64,000 bases of DNA from Oreocharis arfaki (GCA_013398015.1 VZRR01006745.1:443515-507514); one strand, 5' to 3'. Positions 11,502-23,722 are shown, numbered from the stretch's first letter. Made by a program: numbers and translations. The notes: generated from the sequence alone by a model not told the origin.

Positions 11502-12599
11502 AAACAACAGACAAATAGTTTCAGCTCTGTGGTTGAAGGATGGTTGCTCCAAACCCCTCGGCGTGTCCAGCCAGGCCGGACCCTGCGTGAGAGTCGGATT
11601 TTGGGCTTTGTGTCTTTACTCGCCTCGGAGTTTGCGGCACCGCCAGCAGAAAGGGCTGGGTGATAGTAAAGCTCTGCTTTGCAAAGTGGGACCTGGGCTC
11701 CCTTTTGCTGTTTTAGCTACCATTTGATTCAAGAGAAGTAGGATTTTGGGTTGCTTAGTGGGTTTTGGGGGGGAAGGGAGCGCAGTTGTCTTTACTGTTC
11801 TCCATGGTTCTCGTGCCGTGGCTGCAAATCTTCCATGGGGATCTTCTTCAGGGCACCGAGATTTGCTCTGATCTCCTCAGACCAGATCCTTGAGCAAGGC
11901 TGCTCCTGGGTGACTCTGCCAGCACTAATTCAAGGCTGTGAGAATAGCTCATTTGTGGGAGGGTATTTTTTTTTCCATCCAGGCAGCCAAAACCTCCAGC
12001 TTCCCCTCTCCCTTCGCTCACACACCGGGAGCGCAGAGGGTTCGTTCTGCCCTTGACCTCTGAGCTTCTGTGATCAGCTCAAGGCAAACCTGATGGTGAA
12101 CTTCACTTTTTTCTCTCATTTTTTAATCGCTCCTACTGCAAAATGGAGTTGCCCTTGTGTCTAGATCTCAACAGCAAACAATTAACAGCCATAATAAAAG
12201 AAAACAGCTCGTGTGTGCAGGGAGAGCAAGCCAAGCCGTGTCCATGCCCAAGCAAGTTCAGGAGCCAATACAAATACGGCTGCTGTGTTTTGGAAACTCT
12301 TGGCCTCTCTGCGTTTTGGGAGCCAACACACAGCGACCGAAGCTGATGGCGAAAGCAGTGAGCAAAAACCTCAAAGCTGTAAAAACCAGAATGTAAAACA
12401 AATCTAAGAGGGGGAAGAAAAACTACCTCCCTCCTTCCTTCCTAGCTAATATCCTACCTAGAGTGACTGGAGCCTGAGCAGGCAAACAGGCTGAGGAAAC
12501 CACAGGAGCTAGTGAATGAGGGGAAGCAGACAAGTGTAGGAGTCACAGAGGAGAAGTCACTCGGTGCCTAGAGCCAGAGCTGCTGTGAAATGACTCATT

Positions 12600-12645
12600 T
12601 TCACTTTGCATGTATGATATTTGCATGCAAAACACATTCTGCAAA
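12600..12645. promoter_or_regulatory. POU-octamer palindrome
   Basis: The perfect 12-bp palindrome TTTGCATGCAAA (12620-12631) overlaps a consensus octamer ATTTGCAT (12619-12626), and a further tttgcatg copy lies 15 bp upstream. Octamers are bound by POU-domain factors. Paired or palindromic octamers can recruit dimers. Binding here is inferred. Confidence 0.3.
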
Positions 12646-15600
12646 CCGTCACATGGGGATTCTGCTCATGGGTTTTGATCCGGGATGAAATTTCACCCTT
12701 TCCTCCAGCAAAGTCGTTTATCTTTCTTTCAGGGAGGAGGGAGGAAGTGGGAGGGAACTGCAGGGAGAAAGAAATTGTCCTTTAGGCATAAAATTCAGGG
12801 ATTTATCCCTCAAAAGGGTCACTCAGCTGCTTCCTAGCATGGGGACAGAAGTGGGAAATGCTGGTGAGAGCACAAGGTCAGGGCAGAGGTGGTTCTTGAC
12901 TCTGCTACTTCCACCCACTGCTGGCTTGAGCTGGAGCAGTCCCAGTGCAGTCCTTGGCCAGGAACTGGGAGCCTTTGTACTACTTTGACTTAAATCATTA
13001 TTCAGGTAAAAATCTCCTCTGGAACGAAGTAGAACTCCAGAATTAGACTCATTCTGTGTTTTGGTAGTCTTGAGAGGTCCAGGGATGTCCCCTGACCAGG
13101 GCAGAAGAGCTACTTGGCCTTTGATCTGTTCCCTGTGAGAGGTTTGTAGTGTTCTCAGGATGTTTTCTGCGGTATCCCTCAGCAAAGGGACTGGGATCAG
13201 CTATGGATGGACCATGGTGTAATAATACTGATAATGGCAGCACGTGTGCTGGGCTGGATGGATGTTGGCTCTCAGGGTCAGGCTGACAAGCACAGGGAAG
13301 GCTAGTTTAGGAATGGCTGAAGAGGTTCATAGCTTGCCAAACAGTAAACCTAATCCTGCAATAAGTCTTGGTGCTGTTCCTGGGGGTTTTGTTGCTTTGG
13401 GCCTTGAACTGATCTTGGTGTCCCTGTAGGAACAAGTTCATGGCAAGATGTATCAGCCTCCACTCCTTGCCGCCCAAAGGGGTGGAGTTTCCCAGGACTA
13501 GGATTGCATTCATGCAGTCTCTCAACATTCTCCTGCCACTTTTTCTGTGCCAGTGCCTGTTTCCAAAGCCTTACAGTGCCCTGTGTGATCTTACAGGAAA
13601 GGCAAACCTTTGGTGCCTTGCTGGTGCAAGTGAGTGAGCTGAGTCTGTCAGCAGCTGCTGTTTGCCCTTCCAGGGCTTCCTAAGCCAAAGGAGCAAATCC
13701 AGAGGTGGGAATCGTGCTGGCAGAGGTGTGCCATTTCCCCCAGCCCTCTGTCTGGGGGGTTGATGGCCTTTTAACTTTATTTAGTATCTTAACCACACCG
13801 GAGTTCCTCTGGCAAAGCTCCGCTGTGGTCTCTGGTGCTTATGAGTGAGATCCTGCTGTTCTTGGCATGGAGACAGGGAGAGGCACGGGGTGAATGCAGG
13901 CAGGTGCCACCCTGGGCGTTGGGTTACAGAGCTGTACCCCTGGGAGCCTTTTCCCTCTGGGTGATGGCACCAGTTGCTGCACTTGGGGAGCCTGAGGGCT
14001 ATGTCAGTCACGGCTGTGCCTTATCAGGTGGATGCACTTGGGTACAGGGGGCCATGCCAGGGCAGGTGGTGGCACTAACAGGGAATTTGGGGTTTTTGTT
14101 TCCAAGGTAATGATTGAAGTGGAAGGCTCACCCGAGTGAGCCTGGTCCTGCGCATCAGATGGTGAGAGGGTGGGTAAGGATCTGCCTTGTGTTTGCTGCC
14201 TGTGTTCAAACCCTTCCCCTGCGTGAAATAACCTCTCTGTGGAGTTTATCACAGAATTAAATCTGTCCAGCTGCTCTTAGGCTGTACCTGGAATTTGTGT
14301 CATGCACAGACCCAAACCTGAGCTCACATAAAACCCACCATGTTCTGAGCATGGGCTCTCCAAAACGGAGTGTGGTGAGCTTTGGGCACCCCAGTGAAGG
14401 AAAAAACCTTGGGACAAGCCTTGCCCTTGCCTGAGCTCAGTTGTGAGGGTAGGGAAGGGGCTGTGCCCACGCTGGGGACCACCAGTGTGTGTCCAGGCTG
14501 CAGCGCTGGCACTGAGGTTGCTGGTGTTTCCTAGCTGTAGTGGGGTGCCCAAACATCTGAAACAACATGGCAGCAGATCGCTGCAGTAGTCAAAAAGGCT
14601 TTGAAAGGACCTATTTTAGTGCCAAGGTGGAGCAAGGACATCCCAGAACAAGCACAGCTCATGAACAGAGGCAGAACAACTGCCTCTGGCATCATTCTCT
14701 GAGCCCGTGGTTTTCACAAGGACTTCCAGCATTTCCCGGCTGTTGGAGATGTTGGATCCTGAGTTGGAGGATTGTGTGGGCAGAGGAGTGAGGCTGCAGT
14801 GTATCAGTTCAGTTCTCCCCTAAATATACAGTTTTCTCAGAAGCCTAAGCAAGGAAGGAGGAGGCATCACCAGGTAAACAACCTTAAATGAAGGCTGTTT
14901 TGCTGGAAATGTTTGTACATCATTCCTGAAAAATACACAAAGCATTGATAGTGTAGCACAGAGTTCAGTTTGTGCAATCAGGAGTGTGTGTGAGTAGGTG
15001 TCTGTGTTTGTTCGTGAGATTCATCCTTCCCTCAAAGTAAGTTTTGGAAAACAGTTGCTGACAGGTGAATTTTTGCTTTGGAATTCCCTAAAATAGCCCA
15101 ATCTGTCTGTACCAGGTGACTGGGAACAGCAGTGATAAACCCCAGCCCTGGTGTCTATGTCTGCCTGGGTTTCCTGGCAGAATGGCACAGGCAGATGTGT
15201 TGGGGTGTGTGGGTCATAAATCCAACGAAGCAGCTCTGGATGCAGGTGTGGGTTGGCACTGCAGAACCAGCACCAGCAGGTTCTGGCGCCGGCATGTGCC
15301 AAAGGCTGGGTCTGCTTTGGTGGCACTGCGGGATTTCCAGATCTCTGGGTGACCAGTTAGAGCTGCTGCACAAACCAGTATCTGGTACCTTTCTTTGCTG
15401 AGATTGATTTTCATCTCTGGCCAAAAGAGGACAAATGGGGACATTACAGTGTGGTGACCTTAATTCAACTCCTGACCCACGGCTGGAGGAATATCAGAAA
15501 GGCCAGGGCAAAGTCCCTCATTTGGTAGTAGAAATTTAATCAGATGGCCCCAGAAACCCCCGATCAGAGATTTTTGGCTCGTCCATTTTGTTGTGTCATA

Positions 15601-17702
15601 ACACCAGGGAGAAAGGCTGAGTGTGCTGCTGTTGGCTCACGCCACGGTGATGCCTCAGGGTGCTCGTGAGGAGATAACACCAACACTGCTCCACTCTGCA
15701 TCCGTGCCAGCTCCTTGGTTTGGGATGTAAAACTAATATGATTCAAAGAATTGGGAACAAAATTGGTCTGGAATTAACCTCGTTGCGATCGGACTATTCC
15801 CAGCACACTGTGCAATTTTCTGCCTTTTTCTTGCCATGCTCTGCTTTTCTCCTTTGAGTCTCCATTGTCCCCACTTAGATACACAGAGCAACACTGCTTG
15901 TTGTGTGTGCCCTCAAAATCACATGTGTGCCCATGTTCTGCTCACAGACACCAAACCTCACTGTCCCTGCAGTGCTGGAAGTCTCTTCAAATGAAAGATT
16001 TTCGTATGAAAATGCCTCTGTAATTTAGCCTGCTTGTGGAAAAAAGAGTGGAAATGCCTCAAGTCAATGACAGAGCTCAGCTTGGGTGGCCATGGGGTAG
16101 CAGGTGGGGTGCTATGGTAGAACAAAGCCCAGCTTAATTACAGGAACCTCTGTCAGGATTTCTTTTTTCTCACGCTCACGTACATCCATGTGTGCGTTTA
16201 TCTCCTGCAAACACAGCAGGGTTTGCTCGAACACACGATTCACTCCCGTTGCCACAGACCCTTCTGCTGACTCAGTCCTTGGAATCCTGGTGTGAGCGAT
16301 GCCAAATTGCACTTGGGTGTTGCTTTTGATTTGCTCTCTGCCGAGTATTGAAAAAAATTCTATATTAAGGCACTTTTCTAGCAGAGAGCTGAGAAGCTGA
16401 GCCCCAGCTTTGGATCTCCTGCTGCGTTTGCTCTGTGGTGCCCTGGGTGCACCTGCTCGGGCAGGGGAGGCACCTGGGTGAACGTTCCCTGTGAGAGCCT
16501 CCTCGGCCGAGCAGGAGCAGCACGACTGAGTCAGCAGCATCATCCGAATTCCGCAGTGTGGGCGGAAGGAGAGAATCACCCTTTGTTGCCGAACCCCAAA
16601 TCCCAGAGCTTTCTTTGCCGCGTAGTTTGCCGGCGTCAGCAGATTCTGGGTGTTTTACTGCCAGCAGCCGGACTGAACTTCCTTGAAGTTGCAACATCAG
16701 GAGGGTTAATTATGTACAAAGTGCTGGCCAGTGCCGAGGTCTGGCACGCAGGGATCCAGCTGTGCTGCAGAGATGATCCAGAGGTGATCGTCATGGCCAG
16801 GGTTTGCGTGTCCCTGGGCTTTGGGGGCCGGTTGTGTTCCGGGGGTCGGTGAAGGCAGGGCAGAGGCAGATCCTGCAAGAAGCTTCCCTTTCTATGGAGG
16901 GTTCAGGTTCAAAGGGAATCATGTCAGTCTGTGGAGGGTTAGCATTCCTGGGAATGGAGCTGCAGCTCTTCTCTGTTTAATCTGGTTCCTTCTCAACACT
17001 TCCTAGGGTCGCAAATGCCATTTTCAGCCATTACAGAATTATACTTCACAAATATAAGAAAGGAGTCTTGGGGGGAAAGAGTGAAATATGTTAATTTTGA
17101 GGCTTGTTTTGTAGGTGAGTGCCTGGTGGCTTTACAGCTGAAGGACTTGTTTAGCGTTGCTGAAGAACTGGTGGGTTGAGTTCAGCTGAGGTGTGTGGAG
17201 CTTTTTCCATAAGGCTTGGAGTGAAGCTGGTGTTGAGGAGATCCTCCCTCCAGACTCCTCCATCCGTGTGCCGGGTCCTCCAGAGAGGCAAAGAGTTGGT
17301 TCTGCTCTTTCCAAACAGCCAGCAGCACTGCCAAACCTCCATCCTGCCCTCCCAGCAGCGCTTCAAACACGGTTTGTGGATTTCCCAATATTTGTAACCT
17401 CGTCAGTCAGGGCTTATCTCCCTGCTGCATGAAAGGACAGAGAGCACACATGGGCCTTATCGGGGAGCCAACAGCGCCGGAGGCGAAGACATGGGAAGTG
17501 TTCTGTCAACAATTCAAACAGTGCAATTAAAATGTGGATCGATTCCTTTTTCACTTGCACTGGTGTCTCATCTTCGGCTGCCAAAGCTGTGCTTGACACC
17601 AGGCTTAGCCAGGATGGTAGTGCAGGTTCTTAGAGCATTAAATGTTCCTCTTTTCTCCTTCGCCTGGCATCTGGTACCCCCAGCCCAGTTCAGCCACTTC
17701 AT

Positions 17703-17970
17703 TGACGAATGGTTTTGGTTGGAAGAAACCTTTAAACTCACCTCGTTCCACCCCTTTGCCGTGGCAGGGACACCTTCCACTGTCCCAGGCTGCTCCAAGC
17801 CCCATCCAGCCTGGTCTTGGACACTGCCAGAGATCCAGAGGCAGCCACAGTTGCTCTGGGAAATCCATCCCAGCTCCTCACCACCCTCACAGGGAGGAAT
17901 TTCTCCCCAGTGTCCCATCTGACCCTGCCCTGAGCAGTGGGAAGCCAATGTGCAAACTGTCCTTGATACT
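17703..17970 (-). mobile_element. CR1 LINE 3' fragment, minus strand
   Basis: Reads as the reverse complement of the CR1 3' region: 'gaatggttttggttggaaga', 'cgtggcagggacaccttcca', 'ccaggctgctccaagcccca', 'cagcctggtcttggacactg', 'ctcctcaccaccctcacagg' and 'ctgaccctgccctgagcagt'. The outermost 3' 8-mers are lost. About 17965-17992 (ctttcagtttaaggtccttt) may be a further decayed piece. It is open in several frames (up to 144 codons), which is repeat-derived. Confidence 0.92.
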
Positions 17971-19737
17971 TTCAGTTTAAGGTCCTTTGCCCTAATGGGC
18001 AAATGTTGTTCTCCTTTGCCCAGCGCAGGTCACTGCAATGTCCCCACTTTGTATTTTAATACAATTTTTAGTTAATTATGACACAATTCAGTTACAACAG
18101 CAGCAGACTTGGCTGTCCTTTGTCTTCCCTAGGTCAGATGTCAGAGCTGCCAAATGTCAGCATTGCCAAACGGGAGGGGAAGGGACTTAGATATAATTTA
18201 AAGCAACTTTTCACCCCTTTTTTGGTAAATGGACCATTTTCCTTTATGGTGCAACATTATCAGAGTCCTCCAGCCCCCATTTTCCTGTTGGAAATACCTG
18301 ACAAGGGAAAGCACAGTTGTTTGCACTGCTGGTGGGTGATTTTTTTAAACAGTAGTAGAGTTTGACTTGATTTTTGGCTTAGAAGCGCAGTGCAACCGTC
18401 TTGTGTCTTCCTCACTCCGAAGTGAATGGCTGTTTAATCTCCATCCCATGGAAAAAAAAATAGTCAGGACATGCTCGTCCCCTGAGATGGGCTTTATAAT
18501 TGCTCTAGCTTGACACTCCAACTTAGTGTCCTCATGGCCACTGATTGATTTCAATTAACATTCCCATGCTCCAGGCACTATAAATAACCCTTGTCTGGCC
18601 GGCTGCTTCCCCACTGCCAGCTCAACCTTTCTCCTTTAGCTGCTGCTGCTGCTCATCTTGCTTCTTGGCTTGGCCTCAGGCTCAGTCTATAATTCTTTCC
18701 AAACTTCCCTGTATAAAATAATCATGTACATGAAGTAAAACAGGAGTCTCATATACACACTTAATAACTCTTGTGTACTGTATGAGTGGGAATTCCACTT
18801 CATAACCCCCAGAGCTTTCAAATGGTTCTCATTTTCGGCAGCATTCCTCCTGCGAGATCTAAAACTTCCCATTTTATCCCAGGCCGTTTCTTTCCCTTTC
18901 AACCCTCGGATTTCTCTGCTGGATTTTGGGGGACAGGCGGCTTTGTTGTCCCTTTGGGCTGTGGTTTCAGCGGGGAGTTGATAGCCCTGCTCCTGAGCTC
19001 TTAGCCACATGTCAGGGTTCTCTTCCCAACGTCACATTTTCCAAATTAAAGCTTGGGCTCGCTCGCAATCCAGAGCTAAAGGCTCTGAGGTTTAGACTAA
19101 ACTGATAAGATAAGCTTACAGGGACCCAGAGCTAATGTTCTACATGTGTTCTCTGTCTGCCTACCTGTTATCTCCTTGCCAGTGGAAAAGAGGAGAAAGA
19201 ATATCGGGGGTATTTAGACACTCGGTGGATGTGACAGCCCCAGAACGTCTGTATATAGATATGGATGTAGAGGATACATGGATGCAGGAGCACCTCTGAC
19301 AGGTAAGAGGCAGCAACCTGCACCTTTCTGAGGCCAGGAGGGACAGTTGCATCAAAGAGTGCAGATCTGGAGGGTTTCGGTTTGGGGGTGTGCTGTTTAG
19401 GTGACGTTTCGAAAGCCAAAGCTGAATAGACACCTCTTTGATAAAATGCACATGTGTTTCTCTCCTTCCCTGCCAGCTGGAGATGGGGTTGGAGTTTCCC
19501 AGTCTCAAAGTAAAAAAAATACTAATTTATGATTTGTCTCTATTGCGTCTGGCGTTTTTTCTTCTTTTTTTTCCACCTGGCAACACATCCAGTGGAAGAT
19601 CTCCAAACACCCTGATCTATCGGCATTCTGAATTTGGAAGATTTGTGTTGATTTGGGGATGACTCCACAAATATGGGAGAAGCAAAAGGGATGGTAGGAG
19701 TTGTCCTCGGAACTTCTGGCTTCAAAAATTCCTGATC

Positions 19738-19838
19738 CCTGTGGAAATACAGCGACATAATGGAAATATGGTGATGTAATATAAATGTAATGATAGAATA
19801 GAAATAGAGTGATATAATAGAAATATAGTGATATGATA
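19738..19838. repeat. Degenerate AT-rich tandem repeat, period about 19-20 bp
   Basis: Four to five imperfect copies of an aataGAAATAtagtgatat-type unit: ataatggaaatatggtgatg, taatataaatgtaatgatag, aatagaaatagagtgatat and aatagaaatatagtgatat. The last two copies are the most alike. On the minus strand it translates as a Tyr/Ile/Phe-rich repeat, which is a by-product of base composition. Confidence 0.7.
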
Positions 19839-20020
19839 AAATCAAAGGCAGGCACTTCTCCAGGTTGGCAGAGTCAGAAGTGCAGGAACACATGTGGGTG
19901 GAGAAGCCCAGGGAGCAGGGAGGGCTTGTGCAGAGGAGGGGTCACGGTCAGAGCCCTGCAGCTGCTGGGCGTGCCACTGTCCCCAGCTCAGCACAGGTGA
20001 CCTGCCCTCCTGGCAAAGCC

Positions 20021-20126
20021 CCTGAGCCGTGCTGGCAACCTCCTGAGCCGTGCTGGCAACCCCCTGAGCCGTGCTGGCAACCCCCTGAGCCCTGCTGGCA
20101 GCCCCCTGAGCCGTGCTGGCTGCCAG
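20021..20126. repeat. 21-bp minisatellite, five copies
   Basis: Unit cctgagccgtgctggcaacc plus one C, starting at 20021, 20042, 20063, 20084 and 20105. The copies differ at single positions (t/c in the first junction, ccctgctgg in the fourth, tgcca at the end). Because 21 is a multiple of three, both strands stay open, giving a PEPCWQP-like heptad repeat on plus and a STAQGVA-like repeat on minus. This explains the 117- and 122-codon frames here. Confidence 0.9.
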
Positions 20127-20408
20127 GGCCCGACTCTTCCCTCCGGTGCCACGGCTCCGGCTGCGTGCGGAGCCCATGTGCTCCGTGCGTGTCGTGCAGT
20201 GGCTGCTCACCCTGTTAATTAAAACAGTGTTTTCAATGGTACATTCCTGGGCTTTTTTTTTTATATTCCCTCCCCTTTTTCCACATTTGGAGCCTGGCCT
20301 CGGTCCCTCTGTGTGCCCCTGGCTTTATTTGCTGAGCTGTGTCCGTGCCGTATCTCTGTGATGGGCAGCTTGAGCCAAAGGGTCATGGAATTGTCGGAGT
20401 GTTGAGTA

Positions 20409-20512
20409 GCTGGACCCAAAAACAGGAGTCTCTGGTTCAGATGTGGTCTCACCAGTGCTCAGCAGAGGTGGATAATGCTCTTCCTTGTTCTGCTGTCCAC
20501 ATTTTTTGAACA
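20409..20512 (-). mobile_element. CR1 LINE internal fragment, minus strand
   Basis: 'gctggacccaaaaacaggag', then 'cagatgtggtctcaccagtg' and 'ctcagcagaggtggataatg', then 'ttccttgttctgctgtccac' follows the CR1 region several hundred bases upstream of the 3' end (ORF2 reverse-complement side), where 'aggtgtggtctcaccagtgc' is diagnostic. The 3' end is absent, so this copy has been fragmented by deletion or rearrangement. Confidence 0.75.
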
Positions 20513-21935
20513 ATTTGCCCTGTGTGTGATGAGAGGATGCTGCCAGCTCAGGTCCATCCCAGTGCCCGCTGCAGAGCTGGTCCCAGGTGCTGAGCGTTGC
20601 CTGCTGCATTTCTGTCTGAATCCCTGGACCAGGTCTCAGTGCTGGCAGCTGAATTTCCCCCTTGCTGCTGGGACCCCCTGGCTGCTTTATTTCTGTCAGG
20701 TTTGTGGTGCTTGTGTCAGTGCAACTCGTTTGTGAAGAGCAAGGTGCTGCTTCGTGTTCTTAATTGCTGTTCATTTTTTGACCCGTTCTTTGAGAAAGAG
20801 TTCATGGCACTGCCTTCAGCCTTGGGTTTGTGCCTGGTGTTGGGCAGCAGCAATCAAAAAATTAAAAATCTGTATAAAATAATTCAGTATGTTGGCAATT
20901 AAAAAAACTTTGAGCAATGATTAATTTGGAATGAATGTTAAAAACACCAAAGAGGAGTAAATTTTCTTTTGTGCCTGGTACAGTGGCAATATTGGTAATA
21001 TTTTAATGCCATTTAATGCTATTCAAGGAAAAAAACTACGAAGCAGGAGTCTTTTCATGTAGAAATTTTATTTCTGGAAGTGTTGAAATTTGCCAATTTG
21101 ATGGGTTGGGATTTAGCAGAAAATAAGAGTAACAACTCCCTCGGTCAGCAGTATCAACGTGCATTTGTGATAGGTTGTCATCTTGAAAGATTTTTCTTTT
21201 TCCATAAAAAAACAGTGCAGGAAAAAAAATCCACATAGGTCTAATCACACGATCTCCCAAAGCTATTAGTGGCTATGCTTATAGATAAACAAGAAACAAA
21301 ACATCCTGAGAGCAGTGGGAGAAATAAATAGATTTTCTGGAAGGGAGAGTGAGTGTGAGAGCGAAGGGAGTAACGGGGCAGATGTGTGTGAGTTTGAAAA
21401 CTGTTTTTTGCATTACAGGATGTCATTTATTTAGTTTGAGAAAACATGTTTTTACGGTGTTATTCTGTGCCTTTCAGAGTTCTCATGCACTGGAAGCCAG
21501 CTCTGACTTCTGTGTCAATGGGCACTTGGGGACTCCGAGCCCTGAGTTATTTGACTGTCAAATGCTGTTACTGAGTCACTGGAAATCACTTCCCCCCCCT
21601 CCCCCCCAAATTAATTTGTTTTACCCCAAGATGCCCAGAGCAATCATTTCTATTATAAAGCTGCAAGTGGCAGGAGGACATCTGAAAATAGCACATTCCA
21701 AAAGCTCAGATGCAGACACTGGAGGAGAGGTTTCTCCCTTATTCATATTCTACATTGTTATTTAACCTGAAAAACCCCAGAAAGGTCCAATATGGGAAGT
21801 CTCGTGGTGTACAGACCATGATCCTGTCATTTGTGTCAAGTTAATCAATCACAAAGAGATGTTGGGCCAGATCTTGCTGGGTTCTGTACATTGCTGTGTT
21901 GGGCCAAAGTCTTGCCAGGCAAACTGCTGTTAAAT
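20513..21935. other. Unique DNA, no gene seen
   Basis: No gene or clear repeat. About 20850-21060 is AT-rich. About 21588-21608 is C-rich (tcccccccctcccccccaaa), followed directly by an AT-rich unique block to about 21760 (aaattaatttgttttacc, ctattataaagctgcaagtg) with the look of non-coding regulatory DNA. Confidence 0.45.
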
Positions 21936-22270
21936 CCCAGACTGGTTTGGGTGGGAAGGGACTTTAAAGCTCATCCAGTGCCCCCCCTGCCATGGCAGGG
22001 ACACCTCCCCCTGTCCCAGGCTGCTCCAAGCCCCGTCCAACCTGGCCTTGGACATTTCCAGGGATCCAGGGGCAGCCACAGCTCCTCTGGGCACCCTGTG
22101 CCAGGGCCTCCCCACCCTCACAGGGAGGAACTTCTTCCCAATATCCCATCTAAATTTCCCCTCTTTCAGTTTAAAACCATTTCCTCTTGTCCTGTCACTC
22201 CAGGCCCTTGTCCAGTGCCCCTCTCCGGCTCTCTTGGAGCTCATTTAGGTGATGGAAGGGGCTCTAAAGA
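21936..22270 (-). mobile_element. CR1 LINE 3' fragment, longest copy here
   Basis: About 335 bp of CR1 3' sequence in reverse complement with little decay: 'ctggtttgggtgggaaggga', 'ctgccatggcagggacacct', 'cagggatccaggggcagcca', 'ctccccaccctcacagggag', 'cttcttcccaatatcccatc', 'cctcttgtcctgtcactcca' and finally 'gatggaaggggctctaaag'. The terminal 8-mers are missing. The variant pattern resembles songbird CR1 copies. Long open frames of 197 (plus) and 104 (minus) codons run through it and are not genes. Confidence 0.96.
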
Positions 22271-23570
22271 TGCTAAATTGGGGTGTTGGTATTTTATCTG
22301 TGGAAATGCACAAGTTGCTCACGTGCCAGCTTGGGCTGAGTTGTCTGGGCCCGCAGAAACATCTGTGCTGTGGGAATCTCTGTGTGCAGCAGATCACTCT
22401 GGGCTCCCTCTGCTCTCCAGGTGAGCTGGAGGTGCTCAGGGTGCCATGGTCTGTCCCAGATCCAATGGGCTGATCTGCTCTGGCCCTTCTTGCTCTGACT
22501 GCAAAGAGCAAACTGCCCATCTGTGCTGTTGGCATCTCCCAGGGCAGGAACACCCCTCCGTGGTTGTCCACAGCAGGCTGGGGTGGATTTGTTTCTAATG
22601 GTTCAGGGTCCTGGCATTTCTGCTGGGGCTTGGCGGTGGGATGAGCCTGAAACTGAAACTTGGCCCCAGACCTCTGGTTTTGGCTGGCTTGAGGGCTTGT
22701 CCCCAGCTCACTGGGATCTCTTCCCAAGCTTTTGGGAAATGTGGCCCAAGCTCATTATGAGGAGGTGTGGAGATGTGTCCAATTCCTGACCCACCTGCCT
22801 TGGCTTTCCTTACGTGGATGACTTCTGTTACAAAACTTACACAAATCTAATTAAATAGCTGAGCTGCTTCTACCACCTGGAAATCTCATTTGTAAGTGAA
22901 AGAATTTGACCTTTTGTCTCTCGTTGTGGACTTCAGCATCCCAAGTCCTCCTTGGCCAAGCTTTGTTATGGCCGTATAAAGCAGTACCAAAGGCTGGCCA
23001 GACATCACTCCCTTCATGCCACACTTCGTTTATAAGCCTGGATTATGCTTTTGTCCAGGACAGCTTGCCTTACCCTAAAGTCCTGGCAGTCTAGAGGAGA
23101 GGAAAATCAGATTAAGTGTTCCTGATAGCAGGGGAGCCAAGGGCCGGTGCGAGGAGCAGCTTCCGCTCGCAGCAGCCGCCGCTGCCAATCTGGCAGCTGG
23201 ACACGAGCACCCCGAGCTGGCCTGGCCTCGTGTGATCTCATCCCCCTCCGACTGCTCCGGCACGTGTTCGGGAGGCTGGGCTGGCACCGAGAGCTGGGAA
23301 CCCCTGCAAAAGCAGAGGCTGTGCAGGAAATGTTTAACAAATGTTCAGCTGTAGCAGTGAGGCTGCTGTGAAAATCTCTCGGTTGAGTTTTAGGGCTGTC
23401 GCTCACCTGCTTTGAGCTACGTGTGCCTTTTGAGGAGTTAAACGCTGCCTGTGGAGCAGGGGAGCTGGGAATACCCTCTGGATGGGGTCAGGTGCTTTCC
23501 CTGCAGGGTGCAACGTGCAGGGTGCTGTGGCCTTGCCTGTGAAAGAGCCGCTGCTGTGGGCAGACCAGAC
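22271..23570. other. Unique DNA, no gene seen
   Basis: No gene recognised. A compact CpG-containing patch lies at about 23140-23270 (ggccggtgcgaggagcagct, cgcagcagccgccgctgcc). A 160-codon minus-strand frame at 22245-22727 starts inside unique DNA, ends at the CR1 border, and matches nothing recognisable. Confidence 0.45.
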
Positions 23571-23722
23571 TCACAGAATCACAGAATATCCTGAGCTGGA
23601 AGGGACCCACAAGGATCATCGAGTCCTGTGACGACAGGACACCCCAACAAGCCCACTCTGTGCCTGAGAGTTGTCCAGATTCTTCTTGGGCCCTGGCAGC
23701 CTTGGGGCTGTGACCACTTCCC
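23571..23722 (-). mobile_element. CR1 LINE 3' end with intact terminal 8-mers
   Basis: Begins with tcacagaatcacagaatatc, the intact doubled terminal 8-mer, then 'ctgagctggaagggacccac', 'aaggatcatcgagtcctgtg' and 'aggacaccccaacaagccca', then 'cttggggctgtgaccacttc'. This belongs to the CR1 group whose end reads 'gagttggaagggacccacaaggatcat', distinct from the 'tttgggtgggaaggga' group elsewhere in the window. There is a small deletion after 'gagtcc' relative to the usual 'aactcctggccctg'. Confidence 0.95.

Larger units (their letters stand above)
9713..17702. other. Eight-kilobase CR1-free stretch, no gene seen
   Basis: No CR1 fragment was recognised across this interval, the first of the longer repeat-poor stretches. 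It contains the TAAT-rich blocks, the G-rich tract and the octamer palindrome annotated separately. A (CTTC)-type tract lies at about 12424-12445. A 155-codon minus-strand frame at 16112-16579 has no recognisable domain. Confidence 0.45.
17971..20408. other. Unique DNA with two local tandem arrays, no gene seen
   Basis: No gene recognised. About 18540-18780 is AT-rich and repeat-free (caattaacattcc, ctataaataaccc, gtataaaataatcatgtaca). The two tandem arrays near 19.8 and 20.1 kb are annotated separately. A T-run lies near 20248-20257. Confidence 0.45.

Noticed and set aside
12140..12420. Three overlapping plus-strand frames starting near 12143, 12157 and 12213
   Set aside because: All three frames being open together over about 200 bp argues for composition rather than coding. 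No homology recognised.
16112..16579. 155-codon minus-strand frame with a helix-like stretch near its C-terminus
   Set aside because: Superficially protein-like (FEQTLLCLQEINAHMDVRER), but no family match, no splice borders, and competing frames on the other strand.
20513..20740. Continuation of the CR1 fragment at 20409
   Set aside because: The text has GC-rich, CR1-like words but does not follow the known CR1 order.
21831..22424. 197-codon plus-strand open frame
   Set aside because: Most of it is antisense CR1 3' untranslated-type sequence, which is naturally poor in stops.
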